From Oscillibacter sp. (lineage in GTDB: Bacteria; Bacillota; Clostridia; Oscillospirales; Oscillospiraceae): a stretch of DNA of 39,030 nt. Shown piece by piece: positions 1-7,223 of the stretch (position 1 is the first letter of the stretch; every line of letters starts with the position of its first letter). The stretch lies in the NCBI GenBank assembly GCA_022795445.1, contig JAAWGR010000021.1, positions 1-39,030 of the forward strand. Reading direction: 5' to 3'. A program made the position numbers and the translations under genes. The notes beneath the pieces are model-generated. The model did no database searches, was not told where the DNA came from, and saw only the letters and a program-made list of their open reading frames with translations.

Positions 1-380
1 TTTCCGGTATTGTTGGCGTTGCGCTGATTATCATAACCGGATACTTGATTATCTACAACATCTTCCAGATTTCTGTCATTCAGGATATTCAGTCCTACGG
101 ACAGCTAAAAACGCTGGGGACCACAAAGCGGCAGATCAAGCGTCTTATCAATCGGCAGGCGCTCCGGCTGTCTCTGATTGGTATTCCTATCGGCCTGCTG
201 GTGGGCTTCTTCATTGGCAGGGCCTTAGTTCCTTTCCTGATGAACGGAACGAGTTATACCGCAGACGCCGGGATTAAAGTAACAGTAAATCCTTTGATCT
301 TCATTGGCTCCGCTGCGTTCGCCCTTTTTACGGTCTTTGTCAGCGTCCGCAAGCGGCAAAACCTACCTGGTCAAATCTGA
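1..380 (+). pseudogene. FtsX-type ABC transporter permease, C-terminal fragment
   Basis: The reading frame is open from the left edge (frame of base 3) and encodes the end of an FtsX/MacB-like permease: a hydrophobic segment (VGVALIIITGYLIIYNIFQI), the conserved cytoplasmic stretch with GTTKRQI, then two more membrane segments. The family part seems to end near base 354, after residues SVRK. The last few codons before the stop at 378-380 come from the adjoining tcpA-like sequence read in another frame, so the natural C-terminus is lost. The full gene would encode a membrane subunit of an ABC exporter, often antibiotic- or lipid-related and often cargo on Clostridia integrative elements. The N-terminal part lies outside the window. 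Family assignment is from sequence recall and is fairly sure; the substrate is unknown. Confidence 0.7.
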
Positions 381-1072
381 CATGGCTCAGGCATTAAACA
401 AGGGTTACAAGGTTTTTCTGATAGACCTGAAGGGAAGCGTGGACTTCCCTCGCGAGTGGCAGGAGGCTATGTGCGATTATGCCGATAACCGGGAAAGTGC
501 CCTTTCGATGCTGTCCTATCTGGTCCAAATGCTGAAATCCCGGAAGAGCACTTTCCAGGACCGGGAAAACCCCTGCGCCTCCCTGGACGAGTACAACCGC
601 CGCTTCCCAGACAAGGCCATGCCCCGTATCATGGTGGTCTGTGACGAGATTGCCGAGCTGACCGACACAACGGGCCTGGACAAGCCCAACAAAGAGCTGG
701 TGACTGCCATCATTGGACAGCTGAGCACCTCGGCCCGTCTGGGCCGTGCCTTTGGTGCTGGCTATCCAGCGCCCCGACGCCAATGTTCTCCCCGTGCAAA
801 TCAAGAACAATATCGACATCCGGATTTGCGGGCGGTCTGACCTGGTTTTGTCCCAAATCATCCTGGACAACGGCGATGCCGCCGCTCTGCCCAAGGACAT
901 CCCTGGCCGCTTCCTCTGCAGCCTGGACGGCGGTACGGTTTTCCAGGGCTACACACTTGAACCTACACTTTCAAAAAAAGCTGACCTGCCGCAAGGCTCT
1001 GCACGGCCAGAACACAATGAACATGGATTTATGGAGGTAGATAGAAATGGCACCCAGAAAGAAAGTAAATGA
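355..1072 (+). pseudogene. TcpA/FtsK-SpoIIIE-like conjugation coupling ATPase, truncated and frameshifted
   Basis: The sequence starts abruptly inside a Walker A motif (GKTYLVKSDMAQAL from base 355), continues through FLIDLKGSVDF and a Walker B-like strand (RIMVVCDEIAEL), then RLGRAFG. Near base 754 the frame shifts: the rest (LAIQRPDANVLPVQIKNNIDIRI, then GRSDLVLSQIILDN) lies in the frame of base 755 and ends at 1072. Relatives usually have GIHLVLAIQRPD here, so about 11 bases appear to be missing. This family pumps DNA during transfer of Gram-positive integrative and conjugative elements. With its N-terminal half gone and a frameshift present, the gene is dead. The junction with the FtsX fragment at about 350-355 is either a natural deletion or an assembly chimera. 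Confidence 0.75.
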
Positions 1073-1211
1073 CTACGGAACCGGGATTCCCAAGCATGAG
1101 GTGGATGCTCTGGCCCGTGTCCTGCCCCTGGAGATTCAAGCCTTTTTCGAAAGCGAGGAAGGGCAGAGGGCGTTTGCCGAATGGAAGGCGCGGCAGAAGA
1201 AAACCGTATAA
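1047..1211 (+). CDS. Small conserved mobile-element protein of unknown function (54 aa)
   Basis: A short ORF begins with ATG at 1047, 9 bases after a good GGAGG (1033-1037), and overlaps the end of the tcpA-like remnant by 26 bases, as genes of one operon do. The protein is hydrophilic, starts with a basic patch (MAPRKKVNDYGTG) and continues as an acidic, probably helical segment ending in a lysine-rich tail. It resembles small proteins encoded right after the coupling ATPase in Clostridia conjugative elements, but I cannot name a family. It appears intact although its neighbour is broken. Confidence 0.55.
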   Translation: MAPRKKVNDYGTGIPKHEVDALARVLPLEIQAFFESEEGQRAFAEWKARQKKTV

Positions 1212-1221
1212 CAACAAGGAT

Positions 1222-1253
1222 CGGGAGTATCTGACGATACCCTCGGTCCTTCT
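1222..1253 (+). terminator. Weak hairpin after the element remnant
   Basis: The segments 1222-1231 and 1236-1245 can pair (CGGGAGTATC with GATACCCTCG, one wobble and one mismatch) around a 4-base loop. They are followed by a short pyrimidine-rich stretch (GTCCTTCTTT). It would end transcription of the element operon; the U-tract is poor. Confidence 0.35.
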
Positions 1254-1287
1254 TTGCGCCTAGAGAATAGTTGCGATTGAAATGATA

Positions 1288-1328
1288 AATCCGAACCCAT
1301 CCCCCACTTGGAAGATGCAGTTCGGATT
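1288..1328 (-). terminator. Hairpin downstream of tRNA-Pro
   Basis: Perfect 9-base arms AATCCGAAC (1288-1296) and GTTCGGATT (1320-1328) lie immediately beyond the 3' end of the minus-strand tRNA. They could help terminate or process the tRNA transcript. The following tract on the minus strand is only moderately T-rich, so this is a tentative terminator. Confidence 0.35.
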
Positions 1329-1337
1329 ATCATACTT

Positions 1338-1413
1338 TGGTCCGAGTGGGGAGACTCGAACTCCCGGCATCTTGCTCCCAAAGCAAGCGCGCTACCAACT
1401 GCGCTACACCCGG
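1338..1413 (-). tRNA. tRNA-Pro (anticodon UGG)
   Basis: Read on the minus strand this 76-base unit folds as a full cloverleaf. The acceptor arm CCGGGTG pairs with CACTCGG (one G-U), the D-arm is GCGC...GCGC, and the anticodon stem CTTGC/GCAAG encloses loop TTTGGGA with anticodon TGG. The T-arm is GGGAG/CTCCC with TTCGAGT. Discriminator A and CCA (1338-1340) are encoded. Its 3' end faces the integrative-element remnant at 1-1211, which fits the common use of tRNA 3' ends as attachment sites. Confidence 0.95.
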
Positions 1414-1558
1414 TTATGAACCGTTCCCTATTTCCATGCAGGGAACGGCTTTCTTCTATTTTAGCAAGTTATGGCGTAAAGTCAAGAAAAATTTACGGCA
1501 GAAGGAAAATTTCTATGACAAAGAACCACAAACAGGCTGTGTTATTCCTAAGCCGTGC

Positions 1559-3010
1559 TTATACCGTTTTCCGGCGGATAACTGGACGGTCACGCTTACC
1601 GTGCTGTTCTGTAGACTGCGGCTCGCTCAATGTCTGATACGTATACCGGATCACGGCGGCACAGAGGATAAAGGTCAGTACATCCGAAACCGGCATGGAG
1701 TACAACACGCCATCCAGACCAAACCAAATGGGCAGCAGCAGGGCGAACCCTACACCGAACACCACCTCACGCACCAAGGAGATGGCTGTAGAGGCAAAAG
1801 CCTTACCCAGAGACTGTAGAAAATTGAAGGTACCTTTGTTCACAGTGGCCAGGAAGGTCATGCAGAGGTAGACCCGGAAGCATTTGATGCCATATTGGGT
1901 GTAATACGCGCTTTCGTTTGCTGCTCCAAAGATTCCGATAAGCTGTTCGGGGAGCAGCTCGACGATCAGGAACGCGGCGCCGCCCACAATGGCCTCTGCC
2001 GCCAGCAGGCGGGTAAAGAGGGCTTTAGCGCGGTCGCTGCGGCCCGCTCCGATGTTATAGCCCACGCCCGGGATACAGCCTGCCGCCAAGCCCACAGCGA
2101 TGGAGATGACGATCTGGAAAAATTTCATGACAATACCTACCACAGCCATCGGAATGTGAGAGTATTCCACTTGACCAAAAACTTCATCCAATGCGCCATA
2201 CTTCCGGATCATATTGTTGATTGCGGCCATGGCGGCTACCAGGGAAATCTGGGACAGGAAGCTGCAAATGCCAAGAGCCAGATAGCGCTTTGCCAGGGCG
2301 CCGTAAAAACGGAAGCTGCTCTTTTCCAGCCGGACAGCTTTCATATGGCACAGGTACCAGACGGCCAGTGCAGCGGTGAGTATCTGCCCCATCACGGTAG
2401 CGACGGCCGCACCCATCATGCCCCAGTGGAAGCCGAAGATGAACAGCGGGTCAAGGACAATATTCACCAGCGCGCCTGCCAAAGTAGAGGCCATAGCGAA
2501 CTGGGGGCTTCCGTCAGAGCGGATGATGGGATTCAGAGCCTGGCCGAACATATAGAAGGGCACACCCAGGCTGATCCAGAGGAAGTACTCTTTTGCCTGA
2601 TAGAAGGTTTCCTCATTGACCCGACCGCCGAAGAGGGTCAAGATTCCATCCTGAAAAGCCAGGTACAGAACCGCCAGTACCAAGCTGGAAACGATACACA
2701 ACAGCACCGCACTGCCAATGCTTTTATGGGCGGCTTCCTTGTTGCCGGACCCCAGGCTGATGCTGACGAAAGCGCAGCAGCCGTCGCCAATCATGACGGC
2801 GACGGCCAGGGCAACCACCGTCAAAGGGAACACCACCGTATTGGCGGCGTTGCCGTAGGAGCCCAGATAGCTGGCGTTGGCAATGAAAATCTGATCTACG
2901 ATGTTGTAGAGAGCCGCAACCAGCAGGGAGATCACGCAGGGAACCGCATACTTGTACATCAGCTGGCCCACTGGCTCGGTTTCAAGAAACGCGTTGGACT
3001 TTCTGTCCAT
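1559..3010 (-). CDS. MATE family multidrug/cation efflux transporter
   Basis: This 483-residue inner-membrane protein has about twelve hydrophobic segments and MATE hallmarks: an N-terminal PVGQLMYKYAVPCVISLLVAALYNIVDQIFIA segment, then GDGCCAFVSISLGSGN and a second-half repeat with AAGCIPGVGYNIGAGR. Length fits the family (about 450-480). The ATG at 3010 follows AGGAGGTAAAGGTT. MATE proteins export cationic drugs or small metabolites using Na+ or H+ gradients; the substrate cannot be read from sequence. A sigma-A promoter at 3166-3195 makes the transcript start inside a structured RNA with a U-tract (3106-3157), about 95 bases before the start codon, so expression is probably controlled by attenuation. 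If that RNA is a guanidine-IV riboswitch, the pump would be a MepA-type guanidinium exporter; that is inference. Confidence 0.9.
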   Translation of the reverse strand: MDRKSNAFLETEPVGQLMYKYAVPCVISLLVAALYNIVDQIFIANASYLGSYGNAANTVVFPLTVVALAVAVMIGDGCCAFVSISLGSGNKEAAHKSIGSAVLLCIVSSLVLAVLYLAFQDGILTLFGGRVNEETFYQAKEYFLWISLGVPFYMFGQALNPIIRSDGSPQFAMASTLAGALVNIVLDPLFIFGFHWGMMGAAVATVMGQILTAALAVWYLCHMKAVRLEKSSFRFYGALAKRYLALGICSFLSQISLVAAMAAINNMIRKYGALDEVFGQVEYSHIPMAVVGIVMKFFQIVISIAVGLAAGCIPGVGYNIGAGRSDRAKALFTRLLAAEAIVGGAAFLIVELLPEQLIGIFGAANESAYYTQYGIKCFRVYLCMTFLATVNKGTFNFLQSLGKAFASTAISLVREVVFGVGFALLLPIWFGLDGVLYSMPVSDVLTFILCAAVIRYTYQTLSEPQSTEQHGKRDRPVIRRKTV

Positions 3011-3105
3011 AACCTTTACCTCCTGAACAAGAGAAAGCTTCCGGCGGAGAGAGGCTGGAGTTCTGCCTTCTGACCGCGTACTTTCCGTTATAAAATTAGG
3101 GCAGC

Positions 3106-3157
3106 AAAAAACAACGTGCAGCGGTCAACCGGAATTACGCGGTGACGCTACACGTTG
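3106..3157 (-). promoter_or_regulatory. Structured 5' leader RNA of the MATE gene (candidate guanidine-IV/mepA-type riboswitch with terminator)
   Basis: On the minus strand, a 7-bp outer stem (CAACGTG/CACGTTG, 3151-3157 with 3112-3118) encloses a structured 32-base interior with the conserved core CGTAATTCC...GTTGACCG. Six T's follow directly (3111-3106), giving the form of an intrinsic terminator. The predicted transcription start is about 3159, so the RNA begins with this element. A similar element precedes the next gene upstream (3501-3555), with a compensatory base-pair change in the outer stem. Guanidine-IV (mepA motif) riboswitches are known upstream of MATE genes in Clostridia and act by termination. 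Position, size and gene partner fit, but I could not compare with the consensus model. Confidence 0.55.
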
Positions 3158-3159
3158 CA

Positions 3160-3195
3160 ACTGTGAGTATAGCAAATGGACAGGCGAAAAGTCAA
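3160..3195 (-). promoter_or_regulatory. Sigma-A promoter of the MATE gene
   Basis: Minus-strand TTGACT (3190-3195), an 18-base spacer and TATACT (3166-3171). The predicted start is about 3159, directly at the leader hairpin. Confidence 0.8.
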
Positions 3196-3224
3196 GCCCG
3201 GTTTAAAAATTTTTATCTGGAGGT

Positions 3225-3464
3225 TTAATCCAAGTATTCCCCTACCAGGCTGCTGTTATACTGCTTGATGATTTTCAGGAGGATAGAACCGTCAGGCTGC
3301 TCGGTCTCCTCGATCAGTTTATGTTTGGTGTTGTTTCTCTGCAGCTGTTCCTTATACTTGACAACTTCATCTTGTACCTGCTTCACTGCGTCCGAATGCT
3401 CCACCTCCTCTTTGAGCATGAAATGTAACGTCTGGCAGATGCAGGCGGCTTTGATCCGCTTCAT
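3225..3464 (-). CDS. Unknown 79-residue charged protein behind a riboswitch-like leader
   Basis: The ATG at 3464 follows GTAAGGAGGTGAGCGC, a near-perfect ribosome binding site. The protein has a Cys-containing N-terminus (MKRIKAACICQTLHF), a strongly charged central helix likely to form a short coiled coil (about residues 17-50, rich in E, K and Q), then a two-strand-like C-terminus (DGSILLKIIKQYNSSLVGEYLD). No signal peptide or membrane segment is seen. I do not recognise a family. The strong promoter (3564-3592) and a leader hairpin related to that of the MATE gene downstream suggest it answers to the same signal. It ends about 65 bases before the MATE start site, so the two are separate transcription units of one small regulon. 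Confidence 0.7.
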   Translation of the reverse strand: MKRIKAACICQTLHFMLKEEVEHSDAVKQVQDEVVKYKEQLQRNNTKHKLIEETEQPDGSILLKIIKQYNSSLVGEYLD

Positions 3465-3500
3465 GCGCTCACCTCCTTACTGCAAGGGGCCGTGCCTTCT

Positions 3501-3555
3501 GCAAAAATAACAAGCGTGGGACGGACAACTGGATTTACGCCTTCCGCCACACGCT
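3501..3555 (-). promoter_or_regulatory. Second structured leader RNA, related to the MATE leader
   Basis: Minus-strand outer stem AGCGTG/CACGCT (3550-3555 with 3513-3518) encloses a 31-base interior carrying GGCGTAAATCC and GTTGTCCG. It is followed by TTGTTATTTTT (to 3502). Aligned with the element at 3112-3157, about three quarters of positions are identical, and the second base pair of the outer stem changes from A-T to G-C while keeping pairing. The predicted transcription start (about 3557) lies at the base of the hairpin, as in the MATE leader. Probably a second copy of the same ligand-responsive attenuator. Confidence 0.5.
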
Positions 3556-3563
3556 GTACTTTT

Positions 3564-3592
3564 ATTTTATTCAAAAAAACGAACAAAGTCAA
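3564..3592 (-). promoter_or_regulatory. Sigma-A promoter of the 79-residue gene
   Basis: Minus-strand TTGACT (3587-3592), a 17-base spacer and TAAAAT (3564-3569). An AT-rich stretch upstream (3593-3650) may act as an UP-like element. Confidence 0.8.
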
Positions 3593-3735
3593 ATGGTTAA
3601 AAATCCAAAAAATCCATGTTATATTTTTTCCATTTCCTACAATTTTCATTTGGGATGGCTGCGGCAAAATACAAACCGGCCCAAGCGGATGAACGGCGTT
3701 CCGCTCGCCCGCCTGGACCGGACATGATCGGGCGT

Positions 3736-4773
3736 TTACCCGAGGATTTCCCCAATTTTCTTTAGAAATGCGTCAATTTCCGCTTCCTGCGTCCCCCACG
3801 CGGTCACGAGCCGGATGGGCGTCATGCCGTTGGTTTCCGGCGCCCACTCGTAGAAGAAGAAATCCTTTTCCAATTCCCGGATGACGCCGGTTGGGAGGAC
3901 AGGGAATAACTGGTTTGTCTGGGAACAGCTGTAGAATGGTACATGCCGCTCCTCCAGGCCATTCCGGAGCTTTTCCGCCATTTTGTTGGCATGGGCGGCC
4001 ATTTCAAAGTAAATGCTGTCCATCCCGCCTTCCAACAGGGCCTCGAACTGGACGCCGATCAGCCGTCCTTTTGCCAAAAGACCGCACTGCCGTTTGATCA
4101 TCCAGCGGAAATGGTCATTGATTTGGGGCGTTTTGATGACCAGCGCTTCTCCGAAAAGTGCGCCGTTCTTGGTGCCGCCGATGTAGAAGGCGTCGCAGAG
4201 CTGTGCCAGCTCCTGGATGGAAAGATCGTTTTCTTTACAGGTGAGGGCGCAGCCCAGCCGTGCGCCGTCCACGTACAAAAGCATATCCCTCTCCCGGCAT
4301 TTCTGGGCCAACGCCGTCATTTCCGCTTTGCTGTAGATCGAACCAATCTCTGTCGGTTGGGAGATGTAGACCATCCGCGGCAGGGGCGTATGCTCATCCT
4401 CATACTCTGCCCATGCGCGGTCCAGCAGTTCCGGCGTCAGCTTTCCGTTCACACCTTCCACCGCAACGATCCGGTGCCCAGTTGCCTCCGCGCCGCCTGT
4501 TTCGTGGAAATACGCATGGCCGCTTCGGGCGGCAATCACAGCCTCGTAAGGCCGCAGACTCGCCGCAATCACCGTAATGTTGCACGGTGTGCCGCCCACC
4601 ATCATGTATACTTCGCAGTCTTGGATGCCGATCAGATCCTTGATCATTGCTGCGGCGTTTTGGCAGTGTTCATCCAGGCCGTACCCATCTGTGTGCTCCA
4701 GGTTGGTTTTTGCCAAGGCTTCCATCACCTTGGGATGTGCGCCTTGGCTGTAGTCCGAACGAAAATAGATCAT
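3736..4773 (-). CDS. L-threonine aldolase-like PLP enzyme (beta-eliminating lyase family)
   Basis: This 345-residue fold-type I PLP enzyme has the LtaE/GLY1 layout: N-terminal FRSDYSQGAHPKVMEAL, HTDGYGLD, the aromatic/His stretch HAYFHETGGAEATGH, an Asp cofactor motif in YVDGARLGCAL and the Schiff-base lysine in YIGGTKNG. Enzymes of this family cleave L-threonine or L-allo-threonine to glycine and acetaldehyde. The chosen start is the ATG at 4773, after GAGGAGGACAAC; an in-frame ATG at 4836 would add 21 residues unlike the family and lacks a binding site. It is transcribed away from the LytTR operon, from a minus-strand promoter at 4941-4969. Some close relatives act on other beta-hydroxy amino acids, so the exact substrate is open. 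Confidence 0.85.
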   Translation of the reverse strand: MIYFRSDYSQGAHPKVMEALAKTNLEHTDGYGLDEHCQNAAAMIKDLIGIQDCEVYMMVGGTPCNITVIAASLRPYEAVIAARSGHAYFHETGGAEATGHRIVAVEGVNGKLTPELLDRAWAEYEDEHTPLPRMVYISQPTEIGSIYSKAEMTALAQKCRERDMLLYVDGARLGCALTCKENDLSIQELAQLCDAFYIGGTKNGALFGEALVIKTPQINDHFRWMIKRQCGLLAKGRLIGVQFEALLEGGMDSIYFEMAAHANKMAEKLRNGLEERHVPFYSCSQTNQLFPVLPTGVIRELEKDFFFYEWAPETNGMTPIRLVTAWGTQEAEIDAFLKKIGEILG

Positions 4774-4940
4774 GTTGTCCTCCTCATCATTCTCAAGCGG
4801 CCGCCTTGTTCTATACGCAAATGGCGTTTTGGCCATTGAGCGGAACAGGCATCCAAACCCTGCCGTGCCTGCGGCGGGATTTCAGATGCCCGTTATTCCT
4901 ACGCCTGACCATACAGGAAAGTGTTGATAAAACTTTTTTC

Positions 4941-4969
4941 ACTGTATCATAGCATATAGAAAATGTCAA
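4941..4969 (-). promoter_or_regulatory. Sigma-A promoter of the aldolase-like gene
   Basis: Minus-strand TTGACA (4964-4969), a 17-base spacer and TACAGT (4941-4946). The -35 is perfect and the -10 is weaker. Confidence 0.6.
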
Positions 4970-4991
4970 TCGCTTCTTTTCCGCTGAAATA

Positions 4992-5000
4992 TGATATAAT
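4992..5000 (+). promoter_or_regulatory. Extended -10 promoter of the LytTR/GHKL operon
   Basis: TGATATAAT (4992-5000) is a perfect -10 with the TGn extension. No good -35 is visible at the right distance, so activation by a bound regulator, perhaps the operon's own LytTR protein, is plausible. Confidence 0.5.
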
Positions 5001-5115
5001 CAGGATATATAAACAGGCCGCCGCAGCCCGGTTGCGCTGTCAAATGGTCCAGTTGCGTCAAACGCCTTTCCGGCGGCGCGTTTTCAGACGAATACATCAC
5101 CAGAGGGACAACGAC

Positions 5116-5847
5116 ATGATCAGAACAGCAATTTGTGAGGACGACGCCAGAACCCGCGCTTATCTTGCGTCCTTGATCCGGACGCAGCCCTATAGCTGCG
5201 AGATTGCAGAATATGCCTCTGCCGAAGACTGTCTTTCGGACTGCGGCGGTATGGATATAATCTTCCTGGATATTGGGTTGGGTTCTTCCGGCCCCATCCC
5301 AGACGGGATGGCCCTGGCGCGGGAAATTCGAACGCGGACTTCCCCCACGCGGCCTGTCATCATTTTTGTAACCGGTTACGACCAGTATGTATTTGACGCT
5401 TTTGACGTGGGGGCGTTTCAATACCTTCTGAAACCGGTAGACGAGGCAAAATTCGCCCAAGTATTTTTGCGTGCGGCAGCGCAAATCCAGGCAGAGCGGG
5501 AAAATCCGCAAAAGATCCCCACGCTTACCGTCCAGGCGTCCGGCCTCTGCCGTGCCATACCGCTGGATACCATTTGCTACATTGAAAGCAGCAACCACAA
5601 GGTTGTGCTGCATCTGAAGGATGGAGAATTTGCCTATTACGCGAAAATCCGGGATTTGGAGGCGGAGCTGCGGGGACCGTTTTTCCGCATCCACAAAGGA
5701 TATCTGGTCAACCTTGCCTACATAGTCGGGTACACCAAAACGGATGTGGCGCTGCGAAATGGAGAAACGCTCTTGCTCTCAAAATATAAATACCAGGATT
5801 TTGTAAAAGCTTATCTCCGTTTTTTGAAAAAGGGAACTGGCTTATGA
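5116..5847 (+). CDS. LytTR-family response regulator (AgrA/VirR type)
   Basis: A 243-residue protein with a receiver domain (residues 1 to about 120) and a C-terminal LytTR DNA-binding domain (about 140-240). Visible receiver residues are the acidic pair in CEDD (8-10), the phosphoacceptor Asp52 in IIFLDIGLG and the Lys of LLKPVDEAKF. The LytTR part shows the typical CYIESSNHKVVLHLKD strand pair and FFRIHKGYLVNLAYI. Start is the ATG at 5116. Its stop overlaps the next start as ATGA, so kinase and regulator are translationally coupled. LytTR regulators bind paired 9-base direct repeats and usually govern secreted or cell-surface functions; here the likely targets include the two unknown genes of the same operon. 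Confidence 0.9.
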   Translation: MIRTAICEDDARTRAYLASLIRTQPYSCEIAEYASAEDCLSDCGGMDIIFLDIGLGSSGPIPDGMALAREIRTRTSPTRPVIIFVTGYDQYVFDAFDVGAFQYLLKPVDEAKFAQVFLRAAAQIQAERENPQKIPTLTVQASGLCRAIPLDTICYIESSNHKVVLHLKDGEFAYYAKIRDLEAELRGPFFRIHKGYLVNLAYIVGYTKTDVALRNGETLLLSKYKYQDFVKAYLRFLKKGTGL

Positions 5848-7223
5848 GTGAAACCGGATTTCAGCTTTTCAACGAGGCGTTTCGCCTTGGCGCAGAATGG
5901 GTATACGCCGTTTTGATCACTGCCTTTTTCCATCCCTTTCTAGCCGCCCGGCAGAAACGGCACAAGCTGCTCGTCGTTTTTTCAGTTTACCTTCTCTTTG
6001 AACTGGCCTGCGATTGGGCAGCCCTTCCGCAAGGTATGTTCGGGGTGGTTTTAGCGGCTCTGCTGCTGGCGGTATCGAAATGGATTGGCTTGGAAAAACC
6101 GTTTGTGTTCCTTCTGACGCTGTTCTATTTCAATGCCAGGATTTCCAGCGGCCTGATGGTGCAAAGCCTATACTTCCTTGTGGAACGGATGCTGCCTTTC
6201 CGCGCCGAGCCCCCAGAAGCGGTCTTCCTCCGCGCTGCCCTCCTAGTCACGTTGTTCCTATTATCCCATGCCGCTATGCTGGCGGTCATGCTCTATGCCC
6301 TCCAACACCAGATCCGAAAGCGGAGGATTCCGCTTCACTGGCGGGCGCTTTGTTACAGCAGTCTCGTGCCGGCGGCGGGGATCTTGTTTGGCCAGATGAT
6401 TTCCCGCCTGTTGGTTGAGTTCAAAGACGGCGTTCTGCTCCAGCTCTATGAGCGGCACCCGGCATTTTTGGCAGCAGTGCCGGCGCTTGCCTTACTGTTT
6501 TATGCAGGCGCTTACCTGACCATTGCATTTCAGCAGGGGATGGCTGCGCTCCAAGAGGAACAGGCCAGCCATTATGCGGAGTATCAGCAGGTACAGGCCA
6601 TCCGGGCGCGTATCCATGAGGCGGAACCGTTCTATACCCGTATCCGCCAGATGAAACATGAAATGCGGGGACACTTGGCCAACATCAAAGGGCTGGCCCA
6701 AAGCGGCGAGTATGCCAGCTTGGCGGATTACATTGCCCGGATGGACGAGAGTATGCGTGATTTTGACGGGATGCTTCAGACAGGAAACCCGGTCACAGAT
6801 GTGATCATTAATGACAAACGGCGGCAGTGCCAGAAATTGGACATTCGTTTCCTGGTGGACTTCCACTACCCGGAATCGGGGGCCTATGATGCCTTTGATG
6901 TAGGAATCATCCTCCAAAACCTGCTGCAAAATGCAGTAGAGGCTTGCGAGAGAATTGGCAAGGGGGAACGGTTTATTATTCTGACAGGAAGGAGAACCGG
7001 CCGTTTCTTTCTGATCGAGGTCAAAAACTCTTTCGTGGGCGAGGTAATATTTGGGCAGGACGGCTTACCTGCCACAACGAAAAAAGAGGATGCTCCCATG
7101 CACGGCATTGGCTTGTCCAATGTGCGTCGGGAGGCAGAGAAGTATATGGGGGAATTGGAATTGAAAACAAATCAGCGGGAATTTTTCGCAACCGTTTTAT
7201 TGCAAGAAAGGAGCAGCTTGTGA
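5844..7223 (+). CDS. GHKL-type membrane sensor histidine kinase (AgrC/VirS-like)
   Basis: A 459-residue protein. Residues 1 to about 230 are strongly hydrophobic with six or seven predicted membrane segments and little extracellular sequence. A short helical linker (about 230-260) leads to the phosphoacceptor region MKHEMRGHLANIKGL and a C-terminal GHKL ATPase domain with an N-box (LQNLLQNAVEAC) and a G-box (HGIGLSNVRREAEKY). This is the AgrC-type layout in which the membrane domain senses a peptide or small ligand. No agrD-like peptide or agrB gene is visible here. It overlaps the regulator by 4 bases and the following gene by 4 bases (GTGA). Confidence 0.88.
   Translation: MSETGFQLFNEAFRLGAEWVYAVLITAFFHPFLAARQKRHKLLVVFSVYLLFELACDWAALPQGMFGVVLAALLLAVSKWIGLEKPFVFLLTLFYFNARISSGLMVQSLYFLVERMLPFRAEPPEAVFLRAALLVTLFLLSHAAMLAVMLYALQHQIRKRRIPLHWRALCYSSLVPAAGILFGQMISRLLVEFKDGVLLQLYERHPAFLAAVPALALLFYAGAYLTIAFQQGMAALQEEQASHYAEYQQVQAIRARIHEAEPFYTRIRQMKHEMRGHLANIKGLAQSGEYASLADYIARMDESMRDFDGMLQTGNPVTDVIINDKRRQCQKLDIRFLVDFHYPESGAYDAFDVGIILQNLLQNAVEACERIGKGERFIILTGRRTGRFFLIEVKNSFVGEVIFGQDGLPATTKKEDAPMHGIGLSNVRREAEKYMGELELKTNQREFFATVLLQERSSL

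Larger units (their letters stand above)
4774..5115. other. Divergent promoter region between the aldolase-like gene and the LytTR operon
   Basis: About 340 bases without a supported gene. It holds the minus-strand promoter of the aldolase-like gene and, in the opposite direction, an extended -10 for the response-regulator operon. From about 5010 to 5115 the operon leader is GC-rich with repeated GCCGCC/GGCGGC blocks that could fold. An open frame continuous with the regulator reaches back to 4963 but lacks a binding site and family similarity. Confidence 0.5.

Noticed and set aside
3112..3157. Leader hairpin read as only a terminator of the upstream 79-residue gene
   Set aside because: The predicted promoter lies between that gene and the hairpin, and a similar hairpin precedes the 79-residue gene itself where no such upstream need exists; a regulatory leader explains both.
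4963..5115. In-frame N-terminal extension of the LytTR regulator
   Set aside because: The extension contains the operon's own promoter and lacks a ribosome binding site; the receiver domain starts naturally at 5116.
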